A stretch of DNA of 64,000 nucleotides from Gaiellasilicea sp037720595 (GTDB lineage Bacteria > Actinomycetota > Thermoleophilia > Gaiellales > Gaiellaceae), in the NCBI GenBank assembly GCA_037720595.1, contig JBBJLW010000014.1, positions 10,296 through 74,295 on the forward strand. Direction: 5' to 3'. Positions within the stretch are counted from its first letter, which is position 1. Each line of letters opens with the position of its first letter. The notes under the pieces are model-generated. The model was not told the origin of the DNA, ran no database searches, and saw nothing but the letters and a program-made list of their open reading frames with translations. Made by a program: the position numbers and the translations under genes. Below, piece after piece: positions 32,691 through 43,146 of this stretch.

Positions 32691-33623
32691 CTACGAGCGG
32701 CGGAACCACTCGATCGTCTCGCGGACGCCGTCGGCGAGTGCCGGCGCGCCGAGCGGCCCGAGAGCGCGCTCGAGCGCCGCCGCCTCGAGCTCGGCCGGGA
32801 ACGGGAGGGGCGTCTCGATCCACGAGACCCGACCCACGACCTCGGGTGCTGCGGCCTCGATCGCGGCCACGACCTCGGCCATCGAGGCGAGGACGCCCGG
32901 GAAGTTCACGACGACGGCACCCTCGCGTGCCGTGGCCGCCCGGTGGAAGGCCACGCCGACGGAGGGCGCGTAGTCGTACTGCGCGCTGCCTCCGTAGGCG
33001 ATCTCGAATCCCTCGCCCCGTGCGGCCGACTCCATGGCGAGTGTCGGAGCGGAGGTCATCCCCTGGTCGCGACCAGCGCCATAGACGACATAGGGGCGGA
33101 TTCCGAACGACGGGACGCGACTCTCGGCCCAGTAGAGCCTGGCTGTCTCTTCGTTTGCCTGCTTCGTGACCCCGTAGAACGTCGCGGGCGCGGTGCCGCC
33201 GCGCTCGAGCGCCGGCGAGGGATCATCAGGCCCGTAGACCGCGGCCGAGCTTGCGTACGCGACCCCCGGGATCCGATCCAGCCGCTGCTTCACGGCCTCG
33301 AAGACGTTGACGGTGCCGACGACGTTGACACGCGCGCCGAGCACTGGATCGGCCCGGCAGAACGGCACCTGGAGAGCAGCGAGATGGACGATGCGGGAGA
33401 TCCGATGCTCGTCGAGGACGCGGCCGAGACGCTCGAGGTCGGTGATGTCGCCCTGGACCAGGGTGACACGCTCCCGCTCCTCCGGCGTGAGGACGAGCTC
33501 GAGCCGGTGCGTCCGGTCGCCGAGGTCGAAGCCGAACGCCTCGTCGTCCGCGTCGAGCGCGGCCTTGAGCGCCCAGGCGCCGACGCAACCGAGCGCTCCC
33601 GTGACGAGAACGCGCTCGCTCAG
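32691..33623 (-). CDS. NAD-dependent epimerase/dehydratase (extended SDR)
   Basis: This 310-residue protein has the NAD motif VLVTGALGCVGAWALKAAL near its start, DITDLERLGRVL, then AYASSAAVYGPD and the YxxxK pair in FYGVTKQANEE. No ATG or GTG lies ahead of the Rossmann strand. The likely start is CTG at 33623, which overlaps the stop of the upstream SDR gene (CTGA) and so could be read by coupled translation. Starting at the internal GTG 33368 would delete the NAD-binding strand. It is the last gene of the minus-strand half-regulon; a sugar or sugar-acid substrate is plausible. Confidence 0.8.
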   Translation of the reverse strand: MSERVLVTGALGCVGAWALKAALDADDEAFGFDLGDRTHRLELVLTPEERERVTLVQGDITDLERLGRVLDEHRISRIVHLAALQVPFCRADPVLGARVNVVGTVNVFEAVKQRLDRIPGVAYASSAAVYGPDDPSPALERGGTAPATFYGVTKQANEETARLYWAESRVPSFGIRPYVVYGAGRDQGMTSAPTLAMESAARGEGFEIAYGGSAQYDYAPSVGVAFHRAATAREGAVVVNFPGVLASMAEVVAAIEAAAPEVVGRVSWIETPLPFPAELEAAALERALGPLGAPALADGVRETIEWFRRS

Positions 33624-34339
33624 TAGACAGCCCTGCCGCCGGAGATGTCATAGGTCGCGCCGGTGGAGAACGAGCACTCCTCGCTCGCGAGCCAGGCCAC
33701 GAGCGCCGCCACTTCGTCGACCTGCCCGAGCCGACCCATCGGGATCTTCTCGAGCATGTACCGGATGTGCTCCTCGCTCATCTGTGCGAGCAGCGCCGTC
33801 TCGATCACCGCGGGGGCGATGCAGTTGACGAGGACGTTCGTCCCGGCCAGGTCCTTGCCGATCGCCTTCGTCAGCGCGATCACGGCCGCTTTCGAGGCCG
33901 AGTAGGCGGCCGCCATCGGGTTTCCCTCCTTGCCGGCGATCGAGGCGATGTTGACGATCCGCCCGTAGTTCCGCTCGCTCATGCCCGGGATCACCGCGCG
34001 GTTCGAGAAGAAGACTCCATCCGCATTGATCGCCAGGACGCGCCGCCACTCGTCGTCGCTCACATCGACGGTGCGGAGTGAATCGCCGGTGATCCCGGCC
34101 GAGCAGACGAGAACGTCGATCGGCCCGAGCTCTGCCTCGGCGCGCTCGACGGCTGCGTCGATCTCCTGCGAGCGGCGGACGTCGCCGGTGAGCGCGAGCA
34201 CGCCATCCGGCCCGCCCGGAGTGAGATCGAGCGTCGCCACCTTCGCGCCCTCCCCGAGGAGCCGCTCGGCGACCCCGGCCCCGATCCCGCTCGAGCCTCC
34301 GGTGACGAGAGCGACCCGGCCCACGAACCGTTCGTTCAT
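33620..34339 (-). CDS. Short-chain dehydrogenase/reductase (3-oxoacyl-ACP reductase-like)
   Basis: This 239-residue classical SDR has GGSSGIGAGVAERL (cofactor motif TGxxxGIG), DVLVCSAG, catalytic Ser in NIASIAGKEG and the YSASK catalytic pair. ATG at 34339 follows GGGAG. It probably oxidises or reduces an intermediate made by the upstream enolase-superfamily dehydratase. It lies 4 bp downstream of that gene and overlaps the following epimerase. Confidence 0.93.
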   Translation of the reverse strand: MNERFVGRVALVTGGSSGIGAGVAERLLGEGAKVATLDLTPGGPDGVLALTGDVRRSQEIDAAVERAEAELGPIDVLVCSAGITGDSLRTVDVSDDEWRRVLAINADGVFFSNRAVIPGMSERNYGRIVNIASIAGKEGNPMAAAYSASKAAVIALTKAIGKDLAGTNVLVNCIAPAVIETALLAQMSEEHIRYMLEKIPMGRLGQVDEVAALVAWLASEECSFSTGATYDISGGRAVY

Positions 34340-34343
34340 CTCC

Positions 34344-35516
34344 CTACCAGTCCCCGACGCTGCCGTCGGCGTAGAAAACACGTTGCAGGAGCTCGGGCTC
34401 GAACGGATGCGCCTTGACGACCTCGAGGTCGATCTCCACGCCGAGCCCCGGCGCTTCGCTCGCGAAAGCCATCATCCCGTCCTGCTCGATCCGGTGCGAC
34501 TGAGTCATCACCTCGACTCGCCAGGACACGTCCGAGGTGACCGCCTCGCAGATCGCGTAGGACGAGGTCGCGAGCCCGAGCTCGATCGAGGCGGCCGTCG
34601 AGACCGGGCCCTGCGGATTGTGCGGCGCGAGCGCGACGCGGTAGGTCTCCGCGAGGGCTGCGATCCGGCGCGCCTCCGTCAGGCCACCACAGTGGCTGAT
34701 GTCCGGCTGGAGGACGCTGCACGCGTTCTTCTCCAGGAGCTCGCGGAAGCCGTGCACGCCGACGAGCCTCTCGCCCGTCGCGATCGGGGTCGACACGGAG
34801 CGTTGGATCGCGGCGATGTCGTCGGCTCGCTCCGGCCAGCACGGTTCCTCGAGCCAGTAGAGCCCGAACTGCTCGAGGGCGTGCGCGAAGAGATGACCCA
34901 TCCGCGGGCTCGGGCGGGCGTGGCAGTCGACCATGATGTCGATCTCCTCGCCGACCGCCTCGCGCATCGCGGCGACGCAGCGTTCGGCGTGGCGGATCGG
35001 CGCCAACCCCTCGAGCGGCATCGTCGGCGGCACGGCCATCGCCTTGAAGGCGGTGAACCCGCTCTCCACCATTGCGCTCGCGAGCTCACCGAAGCGCTGC
35101 GGCTCATCGGTCTCGTAGAAGTCCTCCATCTTCCCGCCGCCGAGGTGGCCGTAGAGGCGGACGTAGTCGCGGACCGGCCCGCCCCAGAGCTTGTGGCACG
35201 GGACGCCGTGCACCTTGCCGAGGATGTCCCAGAGAGCGATGTCGATCCCCGACAGGGCGGTGCCGCGAACGATGTCGTTTCCGTGCCAGAAGTGCTGGCG
35301 GAACATCATCTGCCAGAGATGCTCGATCCGCGTCGGATCCTCGCCGACGATCAGCTCGGCAAGATCCTCGACGGCGCCGACGACCGCCCGCGTGTGCCAT
35401 TCGAGCGTCGCCTCGCCCCAGCCGTGGAGACCGTCCTCGTCGGTGACGACGCGCACGAAGATCCAGTTGCGCATCCGCGCATGGCAGACATGCGCCTCGA
35501 CGGCGACGATCTTCAC
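34344..35516 (-). CDS. Mandelate racemase/muconate lactonizing superfamily dehydratase (galactonate dehydratase-like)
   Basis: This 390-residue enolase-superfamily enzyme has ordered metal ligands in MVDCHARPSP (Asp), YWLEEPCWPE (Glu) and IATGERLVG (Glu). The general-base region is HNPQGPVSTAA (His) and LQPDISHCGG follows the sixth strand. The DCHxR, HNPxGP and GER set is that of the D-galactonate dehydratase group (acid-sugar dehydratases). It is coupled to the ceramidase-like gene by a 4-nt overlap. A role as dehydratase of a sugar acid or hydroxy acid is likely; the exact substrate is not readable. Confidence 0.88.
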   Translation of the reverse strand: MKIVAVEAHVCHARMRNWIFVRVVTDEDGLHGWGEATLEWHTRAVVGAVEDLAELIVGEDPTRIEHLWQMMFRQHFWHGNDIVRGTALSGIDIALWDILGKVHGVPCHKLWGGPVRDYVRLYGHLGGGKMEDFYETDEPQRFGELASAMVESGFTAFKAMAVPPTMPLEGLAPIRHAERCVAAMREAVGEEIDIMVDCHARPSPRMGHLFAHALEQFGLYWLEEPCWPERADDIAAIQRSVSTPIATGERLVGVHGFRELLEKNACSVLQPDISHCGGLTEARRIAALAETYRVALAPHNPQGPVSTAASIELGLATSSYAICEAVTSDVSWRVEVMTQSHRIEQDGMMAFASEAPGLGVEIDLEVVKAHPFEPELLQRVFYADGSVGDW

Positions 35517-36880
35517 GCCAGCCCTCGCAGGAGCGCGACGCTCTCCTCGACGACACGCTCGACCTCGCCGCGGTCGAGGTTGGAGTTCGTGATGCCGTAC
35601 GCCCAGCGGTAGCGGTCCTGGTCGAGCAGCTCCGCGAGCGGAACGCCGTCGAGCAGGTCGAGCTCCTCATCGCCCGGGAGGTAGCCGGCGTAGTCGTTCG
35701 AGTAGCCGAGGACGAATGTGGTCGCGAACGGGCTGCCAGTGCGGATCCGCTGCCCCTGCTCGTTGAAGAGCTCGAACGGGTTTGCGGCGATCGCGGCGTC
35801 CCCGACCCTCAGCACCTGCAGCTCCGCGCGGACGGGTGTGTCGGCGCGCTCGATCATGTCGGCGTACATCGTCAACGCGCCTTTCTGATAGCCGAGGGGG
35901 AAGTCCTGCGCGGAGGTGGCGGTGTGCACGCTCTCCGGCCAGACCTCGGGAAAGTCCGGTACCGGCTGCTCGGCGAGCTCCGCGCGCCGCGCCGCGATCT
36001 CGTCGGAGGTCCAGGGAATCCTGCGGCGGCGAAGCTCGACAGTGGTCGACACGGCACCGAGCTCGACGTCGTCGGTCGTCTCGATCGCGGGCAGCGTCTT
36101 CAGTACCGCCTTTGCGACCGCTCGCCCGAACTCGTCGCGGGTCTCGAAGCTGTGCCGGCGCGCCGCGCGGTTTCCGAACCAGAAGTCCCAGGCGGCGACA
36201 TCACCCGCAGTGCCGGAGAGGAAGAGGCACTCGGCACCCGGCACCTCGGTCTCGACCGCCTCGCGGAGCGGGCCGGGGAAGTCGGCGTTCCAGAGCGTCG
36301 TCTCGCCGCCGATCAGCGTTCCGTGGCAGGCGATGCTCGCGACGACGGCGATCGGAGAGCCGTCATCCGAGTCGACTCGGAGCACCGGCACGGAGTCGTC
36401 GACCGGCTGATCCCGGCGGACACGGTTGACCGTGATCCCAGGGGCGCGCCCCATCTCCTGGCCCACGCGGGCCGGCTCCCGGTTCCGCCAGGCGGAGTAG
36501 ACAGCCCCCGCCAGCTGGTCGACGACGGCATCGATGTACCGACCGAAGGCCGGCGAGTCGGCGAGCCCGGCGACCGAGGAACCGCGCGAGATGCTGGGCG
36601 CGCTGTGGTTGTGGGAGGCGTTGACGAGCACGGCCTCGGCCGCGATCCCGGTCAGCTCCTGGACGCGCTCCCGCACACCGGCGGTCAGGTCGGCGCCTGC
36701 GAACACGAGATCGACGGCGACGATCGCGAGTGTCCGGCTGCCGTCGTCGAGGACGAGCGCCTGCCCGAGCATCGGATCGTGGACGCCGGTGGCGAGCCCG
36801 GTCCGACCCGACCAGCAGCCGTGCGGCAGTCCCGAGGGCGGCGTGATGTCCACGCGGGCGACTCCGGCGGTGAGGATCAC
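35513..36880 (-). CDS. Neutral/alkaline ceramidase-like hydrolase domain protein
   Basis: This 455-residue protein begins LTAGVARVDITPPSGLPHG, the N-terminal signature of neutral ceramidase-like proteins. It continues with VNASHNHSAPSISRG (His-rich metal site), SIACHGTLIGGETT and LFLSGTAGDVAAWD. These His and Asp groups match the zinc site of the family, whose best known members cleave the N-acyl bond of ceramide. It is shorter than true ceramidases and lacks the C-terminal domain and a signal peptide, so a cytoplasmic N-acyl hydrolase is more likely. GTG at 36880 overlaps the upstream stop (GTGA). Confidence 0.8.
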   Translation of the reverse strand: MILTAGVARVDITPPSGLPHGCWSGRTGLATGVHDPMLGQALVLDDGSRTLAIVAVDLVFAGADLTAGVRERVQELTGIAAEAVLVNASHNHSAPSISRGSSVAGLADSPAFGRYIDAVVDQLAGAVYSAWRNREPARVGQEMGRAPGITVNRVRRDQPVDDSVPVLRVDSDDGSPIAVVASIACHGTLIGGETTLWNADFPGPLREAVETEVPGAECLFLSGTAGDVAAWDFWFGNRAARRHSFETRDEFGRAVAKAVLKTLPAIETTDDVELGAVSTTVELRRRRIPWTSDEIAARRAELAEQPVPDFPEVWPESVHTATSAQDFPLGYQKGALTMYADMIERADTPVRAELQVLRVGDAAIAANPFELFNEQGQRIRTGSPFATTFVLGYSNDYAGYLPGDEELDLLDGVPLAELLDQDRYRWAYGITNSNLDRGEVERVVEESVALLRGLA

Positions 36881-37899
36881 TCGAGCTCCGATCGATCGAC
36901 CTCGCGCGCGACCACAACGACATTGTCCCCCTGCTCGGTCGTCGCGATCGCGCGGACGACACAGACGACGCCGTCGTTGCGCGCTGCGATCGGCTCCGGC
37001 TCGAGCTCCGGTCGCTCGAGCGAGTGGACCCGACCCACGACGTCGCCCTCGTGAACGCGCTGCCCGAGATCGACGAGCGTCTCGAAGAGTCCGGAGACGG
37101 GCGCGAGCAGGAAGTTGTCGGCGTCCGTCGCCATCAGCAGGGTCTGCGGTGGAAGGCCGAGCGATTCGCGCGTCTCCACCTCCCCTGCGAGCACACCGAA
37201 GCGACGGAGCACGTTCGCGAGCCCGCTTCGCGCGAGCCGGTGGATCGCAGCCGTCACGTGGCCGCCGCCGCCGAGCTCCGTCGAGACGACGATCTTTCCT
37301 TGCCGCTCGGCCTCGCCGACGAGGAGCCCCGTGCCGGCGATGTCGATGTAGACGCAGCACCAGTCCGTGTTCCACGCGAGCATCCCCTCCACCATCTCTC
37401 CTCGCTGCGCCGGCTCGTCGACCCAGTGCATCTCCGACCACGGCAGGCAGAGACCGGTGCGGCCGCCGCTATGGATGTCGACGACGACGTCCGAGAGCGG
37501 GAAGAGCTCCGTCGAGAGGAAGTGCGCGAGCTGCTGGTCGGGCGGCCCGGTGGCCGAGCCGGGGAACGAGCGGTTCAGGTTCGCCCCCGACGGCCAGAGG
37601 CGCGTGTAGGCGCGCGAGGCCTCGAGCGAGAGGCACGGGATCACAATCAGGCGTCCGTTGACCTGCTCCGGCCGAAGCTCTCGAGCGAGGTTGAACGCGG
37701 CGACCTGACCCTCCGGCTCGTCCCCGTGGACACCGCCGAGCACGAGCGCGGTCGGGCCTTCCCCGTGCGCGACGCAGATGATCGGAATCCACTGCGTCGA
37801 CCAGCCCGATTGGTTCGAGGAGCGCGGCAGCCGGAGATGCCCGGTGTGCTTTCCGGGCGCGTCGAGATCGAGCGTGCAGGTGATCGAGGAGTCGCTCAT
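36877..37899 (-). CDS. Succinylglutamate desuccinylase/aspartoacylase-family zinc deacylase (DoeB-like)
   Basis: This 340-residue zinc carboxypeptidase-fold enzyme has GGVHGDEPEGQVA (His and Glu ligands), LNRSFPGSATGP and VDIHSGGRTG (second His), then LGGGGHVT. The GxHGDE, NLNRSFPG and DIHSGG set is that of DoeB/N-acetyl-diaminobutyrate deacetylases in the AstE/AspA family, which remove N-acyl groups from amino acids. It has a close paralogue at 40424. It is first in the minus-strand half-regulon, beside the operator pair. Confidence 0.88.
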   Translation of the reverse strand: MSDSSITCTLDLDAPGKHTGHLRLPRSSNQSGWSTQWIPIICVAHGEGPTALVLGGVHGDEPEGQVAAFNLARELRPEQVNGRLIVIPCLSLEASRAYTRLWPSGANLNRSFPGSATGPPDQQLAHFLSTELFPLSDVVVDIHSGGRTGLCLPWSEMHWVDEPAQRGEMVEGMLAWNTDWCCVYIDIAGTGLLVGEAERQGKIVVSTELGGGGHVTAAIHRLARSGLANVLRRFGVLAGEVETRESLGLPPQTLLMATDADNFLLAPVSGLFETLVDLGQRVHEGDVVGRVHSLERPELEPEPIAARNDGVVCVVRAIATTEQGDNVVVVAREVDRSELE

Positions 37900-37921
37900 C
37901 TGCTCTCGGCGACTCTAGGGG

Positions 37922-37951
37922 ATTGTTGACAATTTCGCTATAGTCCACAAT
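37922..37951. promoter_or_regulatory. Paired GntR-type operator sites (ATTGTTGACAAT and ATAGTCCACAAT)
   Basis: ATTGTTGACAAT (37922-37933) is a perfect palindrome, and ATAGTCCACAAT (37940-37951) matches ATTGTNNACAAT with one change. The two are 18 bp apart. They sit in the 102-bp divergent gap between two catabolic operons. The same motif and spacing occur in front of the GntR gene at 57190-57219. A TATAGT -10-like box (37939-37944) overlaps the second site, as expected for a repressor. Confidence 0.7.
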
Positions 37952-38001
37952 CGCTGCCTGAGAGGCTTCGGCGGCACCGACCACTCTCTCCGGGAGCCCG
38001 C

Positions 38002-39128
38002 TTGAAGATCACCGATGTCGAGGCCGTCGTCCTGCGACAGGCCGTTCTGAACGAAGGCATCGCGGACGGAAGCCAGGACGATCTCGTGATCCTCGTCTCG
38101 ACAGACGAGGGAATCACCGGCATCGGGGAGGTGGACTCCGCCCCGGAGGCCGTCCAGGCACTCGTCCAGCAGCGGGGCTCGCACGCGGTCGCGACGAGCC
38201 TGCGCGACGCGCTCGTCGGCGAGGATCCGCTCGACGTCGAGCGGCTGTGGGACAAGATGTACCGCAGCGTCATCTACGTCGGCCGGCGCGGGATCGCGAT
38301 CCACGCGATCAGCGGCATCGACATCGCGCTCTGGGACATCAAGGGCAAGGCGCTGGGGAAGCCCGTCTGCGAGTTGCTCGGGACGCCGGCTCGCGACCGG
38401 ATCCGCGCTTATGCGTCGATGCTGATGCCCGACACGGCCGAGGAGACTGCGGAGCGCGTCAGCGCGCTCATGGAGCAGAACTTCACGGCGATCAAGCTCG
38501 GCTGGGGCCCGCTCGGTAAGGACGCCGACCATGACGTCGAGCTCGCCACGGCCGCCAAGGAGGCGGCCGGAAACGATGTCGAGATCCTGATCGACGCCGG
38601 GTTGGGCTACGTCGCCGACGCGGACACCGCGATCCGCGTCGCCCGCGAGCTCGAGCAGCTCGGGATCTACTGGCTCGAGGAGCCGTTCGAGCCCGACGAG
38701 TACGAGGCGTACGCGAAGCTGGCCGATGCGGTCGAGATCACGATCGCCGCCGGCGAGCAGGATGCGACCCGCTGGGGCTTCCGCGAGCTGATCGAGCGCG
38801 GCCATGTCGACCTGATCCAGCCGGACGTGACGCGCTGCGGTGGAATCACCGAGACTGTGCGGATTGCCGAGCTCGCCCGCGAGCACGGTGTCGAGACGGT
38901 GCTGCACGCGTGGAAGAGCGGGATCATCAAGGCCGCCTCGCTGCACGTGAACGCCGTCCTCCCCGACGCTCTCTTCCAGGAGTACTGCGTGGCAGAAACA
39001 GAGATCAACACCAAGCTGACGAAGCAGCTCCTCCCGATCGGGGAGGACGGCTGCGTCGCGATCCCGACCGCTCCCGGCCTCGGGATCGACCTCGACCAGG
39101 ACGTCTTCGACTCGCTACGGGTGTCCGC

Positions 39129-39132
<4 letters not shown>
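38002..39132 (+). CDS. Mandelate racemase/muconate lactonizing superfamily enzyme (acid-sugar dehydratase type)
   Basis: This 376-residue enolase-superfamily protein has TAIKLGWGPLG on the second barrel strand, metal ligands in EILIDAGLGY (Asp), IYWLEEPFEP (Glu) and IAAGEQDATR (Glu), IQPDVTRCGG (Asp), and VLHAWKSGI with the His base. The Asp-His pair is that of the mandelate-racemase subgroup. TTG at 38002 is the start. It opens the plus-strand part of the regulon and overlaps the aminotransferase gene by 4 nt. Substrate unknown; a polyhydroxy or hydroxy acid is likely for this subgroup. Confidence 0.88.
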
Positions 39133-40423
<1,291 letters not shown>

Positions 40424-40427
<4 letters not shown>

Positions 40428-41458
40428 GCACGATCGCCGTCGACTCGCCCGTCCACTGCACGATCGACCTGACGGCGCCCGGGCGACAGGTCGGCCGCTT
40501 GCAGCTGCCCAAGATCACGAACACCGGCGGCTGGGCGCAGAGCTTCGTTCCGATCGCCTCGGTCGCGAGCGGAAACGGGCCGAACGTGCTCGTCCTGGGA
40601 GGAAACCACGGGGACGAGTACGAGGGCCAGGTGGCGGCCCTGCGGCTGATCCAGGAGCTGGAGTCGGAGCAGGTTTCCGGGCGCGTCACGATCGTGCCGG
40701 TGCTCTCGACTGCGGCGTCGAAGGCGAACACGCGGATGTGGCCGTCGGGCGTCAACTTCAACCGCTCGTTCCCCGGCTCGCCAAGTGGGCCGCCGAACGA
40801 GCAGCTCGCCGACTACCTCACCCGCTTCCTCTTTCCGCCCGCGGACGTCGTGATCGACATGCATTCGGGCGGTCGCACCGCCTGGTTCGTCCCGTGCTCG
40901 CACATGCACGTCGTCGAGGACGCCGAGCAGAGAAGCGCGATGCTCGCCGGGATGCAGGCCTGGAACTCGGACTGGCACTTCCTCTACATCGACGTGAACG
41001 GCACCGGGCTCCTGCCGGTCGAGGCCGAGGAGCAGGGCAAGATCGTGATCACGACGGAGCTCGGAGGCGGCGGACGCGTCCCGGCCGCCGTTCACGAACT
41101 CGCCTGGAGCGGCCTCACGAACGTGCTCCGCCACGTCGGCGTGCTGGCGGGTGAGGTGCAGACGCGGGCGTCGCTCGGCCTCCCCGAGGCGGTCATCCTC
41201 GACGGCCGCGATCCCGCCAACTACGTGATCGCCCCGGAGGACGGGATCTTCGAGGGCCTGCTCGAGCCGCCAGCCGAAGTGCGAGCCGGCGACCCCGTCG
41301 CGCGCCTCTGGTTTCCCGACACACCCGACCGGCCACCCGAGGTGCTGCGGGCGCCGCTCGACGGCGTACTCGCTGCGATCCGCGCGATCCCGACGACCGA
41401 GGCGGGCGACGGTCTCTTCACGACGGGGAAGCCGATCCGCCCGGAGGAGCTCGCCTGA
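40424..41458 (+). CDS. DoeB-like zinc deacylase (AstE/AspA family), second copy
   Basis: This 344-residue paralogue of the 36877 gene has GGNHGDEYEGQVA, NFNRSFPGSPSGP, IDMHSGGRTAW and LGGGGRVPAAV. GGNHGDEYEG matches N-acetyl-L-2,4-diaminobutyrate deacetylase (DoeB) of ectoine breakdown very closely, and a class III aminotransferase precedes it as in that pathway. No ectoine hydrolase (DoeA) is seen, so ectoine itself is not demonstrated. GTG at 40424 overlaps the aminotransferase stop. A short perfect hairpin (41464-41478) follows. Confidence 0.9.
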
Positions 41459-41508
41459 CTCACCTGCCGTAGCGGCAGAGATGCGAGATCGTGGGTTATC
41501 CTCGTGCC

Positions 41509-41901
41509 TTGAGCGAGCAGGCTTCTTGGCCAGGCGGTATCGGTGCCATCACCCTGTTCGTGGAGGACCTGGCCACCGCCAAGCGGTTCTACCGTGAGGT
41601 CTTCGGCTTGCCGGTCACGTTCGAGGACGACGATTCGGCGGTGTTCAAGTTCGGTGACACGCTGGTCAACCTGCTGAAGACGACAGCCGCACAGGGGCTC
41701 ATCGAGCCCGCAGCGGTTGCAAGCCGCGGGGCCGGCGCCCGCCTGCAGTTCACCATCGGGGTAGACGACGTGGATGCAATGTGCGCGGAACTGGCCACCC
41801 GCGGAGTGGAGCTGCTGAACGGCCCGATGGATCGCCCGTGGGGAATCCGAACCGCGAGCTTCAGAGATCCCGGTGGCCACATCTGGGAGATCGCTCAGTA
41901 A
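41509..41901 (+). CDS. VOC-family (glyoxalase/bleomycin resistance) protein
   Basis: This protein of about 130 residues has two beta-alpha-beta-beta-beta modules: GIGAITLFVEDLATAKRFY then FEDDDSAVFKFGDTLVNLL, and RLQFTIGVDDVDAMCAEL then GIRTASFRDPGGHIWEIA. The final Glu and early residues fit the VOC metal site. TTG at 41509 is preferred because it starts the conserved MSEQASWPGG; GTG at 41491 would add six residues. Its activity is unknown. Confidence 0.82.
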   Translation: MSEQASWPGGIGAITLFVEDLATAKRFYREVFGLPVTFEDDDSAVFKFGDTLVNLLKTTAAQGLIEPAAVASRGAGARLQFTIGVDDVDAMCAELATRGVELLNGPMDRPWGIRTASFRDPGGHIWEIAQ

Positions 41902-42089
41902 CGAGCGTTGGAGCCGCGTGACGAGTACGCGGCGAAGCTCGTCGGCCACCCCACCAGCCGGCAACGATAGGAAGACAACACGTGGCCGAGCGCCAGTGTT
42001 CAGAACGTCCTTTGGGCGGGCGGAGACCCGCGGCTGCGTGGATGTCTCGATGTCGAAGCCCTCGAGATCTCGTTGCTACTGTCTGGTGG

Positions 42090-42812
42090 ATGCGGGTCGT
42101 TGAGCTCTGGCGATATCCCGTCAAGTCACTGCAAGGTGAGCGGCTCGATTCGGTGGCGGTGACAACCGATGGTCTCGAAGGTGATCGTCGCCTCGCGATC
42201 TACGATGTCCAGTCCGGATTTGGGCTGACCGCAAGGCGTGTTCCGGATCTGCTTTTCGCTTCGGCGCGCTTGCGCGACGATGGGACGGCGGAGATCACGC
42301 TGCCTGATGGTTCGGTGGCAGGCTCTGACGACGCGTTGTCGAAGTGGCTCGGCCGGCCCGTGACGCTGCGCTCGGCTGCGACGGATGCGGCTCGCCGGTA
42401 CGAGAACGTGGTCGATTTCGAGCATGAGACGACGAGTGATTGGGCGCCGTTCGAGGGCGCAGACGGGCCGTTCCACGACAACCCGAGGGCCCGGGTGTCG
42501 CTTGTATCGAAGGCGACGTTGGGATCGTGGGATCCGCGTCGGTTCAGGGCGAACGTACTGCTCGACGGCGAAGACGAGGACTCCATGGTCGGATCGAGAG
42601 TCACCCTCGGCGAGGCGACGCTCGACGTGGACATGCGGATCGAACGGTGTGTGATGACCACGCGCGCGCAGGCGGGAGGCATCGAGCGTGATCTCGGTGT
42701 GCTGCGAACGATCGCTCGCGAGCGGGACGCCTGCCTCGCCGTCGGAGCACTCGTGGTCGATCCGGGAACCGCTCACGTCGGCGACACCCTGAGGGCAGGG
42801 CTAGACACCTAA
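42090..42812 (+). CDS. MOSC-domain protein
   Basis: This 240-residue protein starts with the MOSC N-terminal beta-barrel signature VVELWRYPVKSLQGERL and GLEGDRRLAIYD. It then has the MOSC core, ending in MRIERCVMTTRA with the conserved Cys. MOSC proteins handle sulfur bound to molybdenum cofactor or reduce N-hydroxylated compounds. ATG at 42090 follows GGTGG. No molybdoenzyme gene is nearby. Confidence 0.88.
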   Translation: MRVVELWRYPVKSLQGERLDSVAVTTDGLEGDRRLAIYDVQSGFGLTARRVPDLLFASARLRDDGTAEITLPDGSVAGSDDALSKWLGRPVTLRSAATDAARRYENVVDFEHETTSDWAPFEGADGPFHDNPRARVSLVSKATLGSWDPRRFRANVLLDGEDEDSMVGSRVTLGEATLDVDMRIERCVMTTRAQAGGIERDLGVLRTIARERDACLAVGALVVDPGTAHVGDTLRAGLDT

Positions 42813-42904
42813 CTCCGCGGCAGGTCCAGGCCCGTCCGAAGGTGGCCGACCCCGCTCAAGGGCGACCTGGAGCTCTCTGATCTGCGCCAGTAGGATCCGC
42901 GGCG

Positions 42905-43146
42905 ATGGCTACCCGCGATGCCCGCTGTAGCTGTGGGCAACTTCATCTCACAGCGGAGGGCGATCCGATCCGGATCGATTTGCCACTGCCTTGCCTGCCA
43001 GCGTCGCACCGGAAGCGCCTTCGGGATCCAGGCACGGTTCAAATCGAATCACGTGCGCGTCGTCGGTCGTTTCAGCGACTACGTGCGAACCTCCGACGAG
43101 GGCGAGGAGAGAACCTTTCTTTTCTGCCCCGACTGCGGCGCGACCG
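42905..43146 (+). pseudogene. GFA-family (CENP-V/GFA) gene with frameshift and lost 3' end
   Basis: The frame from ATG 42905 gives CSCGQLHLTAEGDPIRI; at about 42977 the match moves by +1 to ICHCLACQRRTGSAFGIQAR, then SNHVRVVGRF and FLFCPDCGATV. The zinc-binding Cys groups (CSCG, CHCLAC, CPDCG) are all recognisable, but they lie in two frames. The shift equals one inserted base or two deleted bases. Similarity ends abruptly at about 43146, where a truncated acetyltransferase from the opposite strand begins. Confidence 0.75.

Noticed and set aside
37926..37944. TTGACA (37926-37931) and TATAGT (37939-37944) as a classical promoter pair
   Set aside because: The spacer is only 7 bp, too short for sigma70-type recognition; TTGACA is better explained as part of the ATTGTTGACAAT operator.
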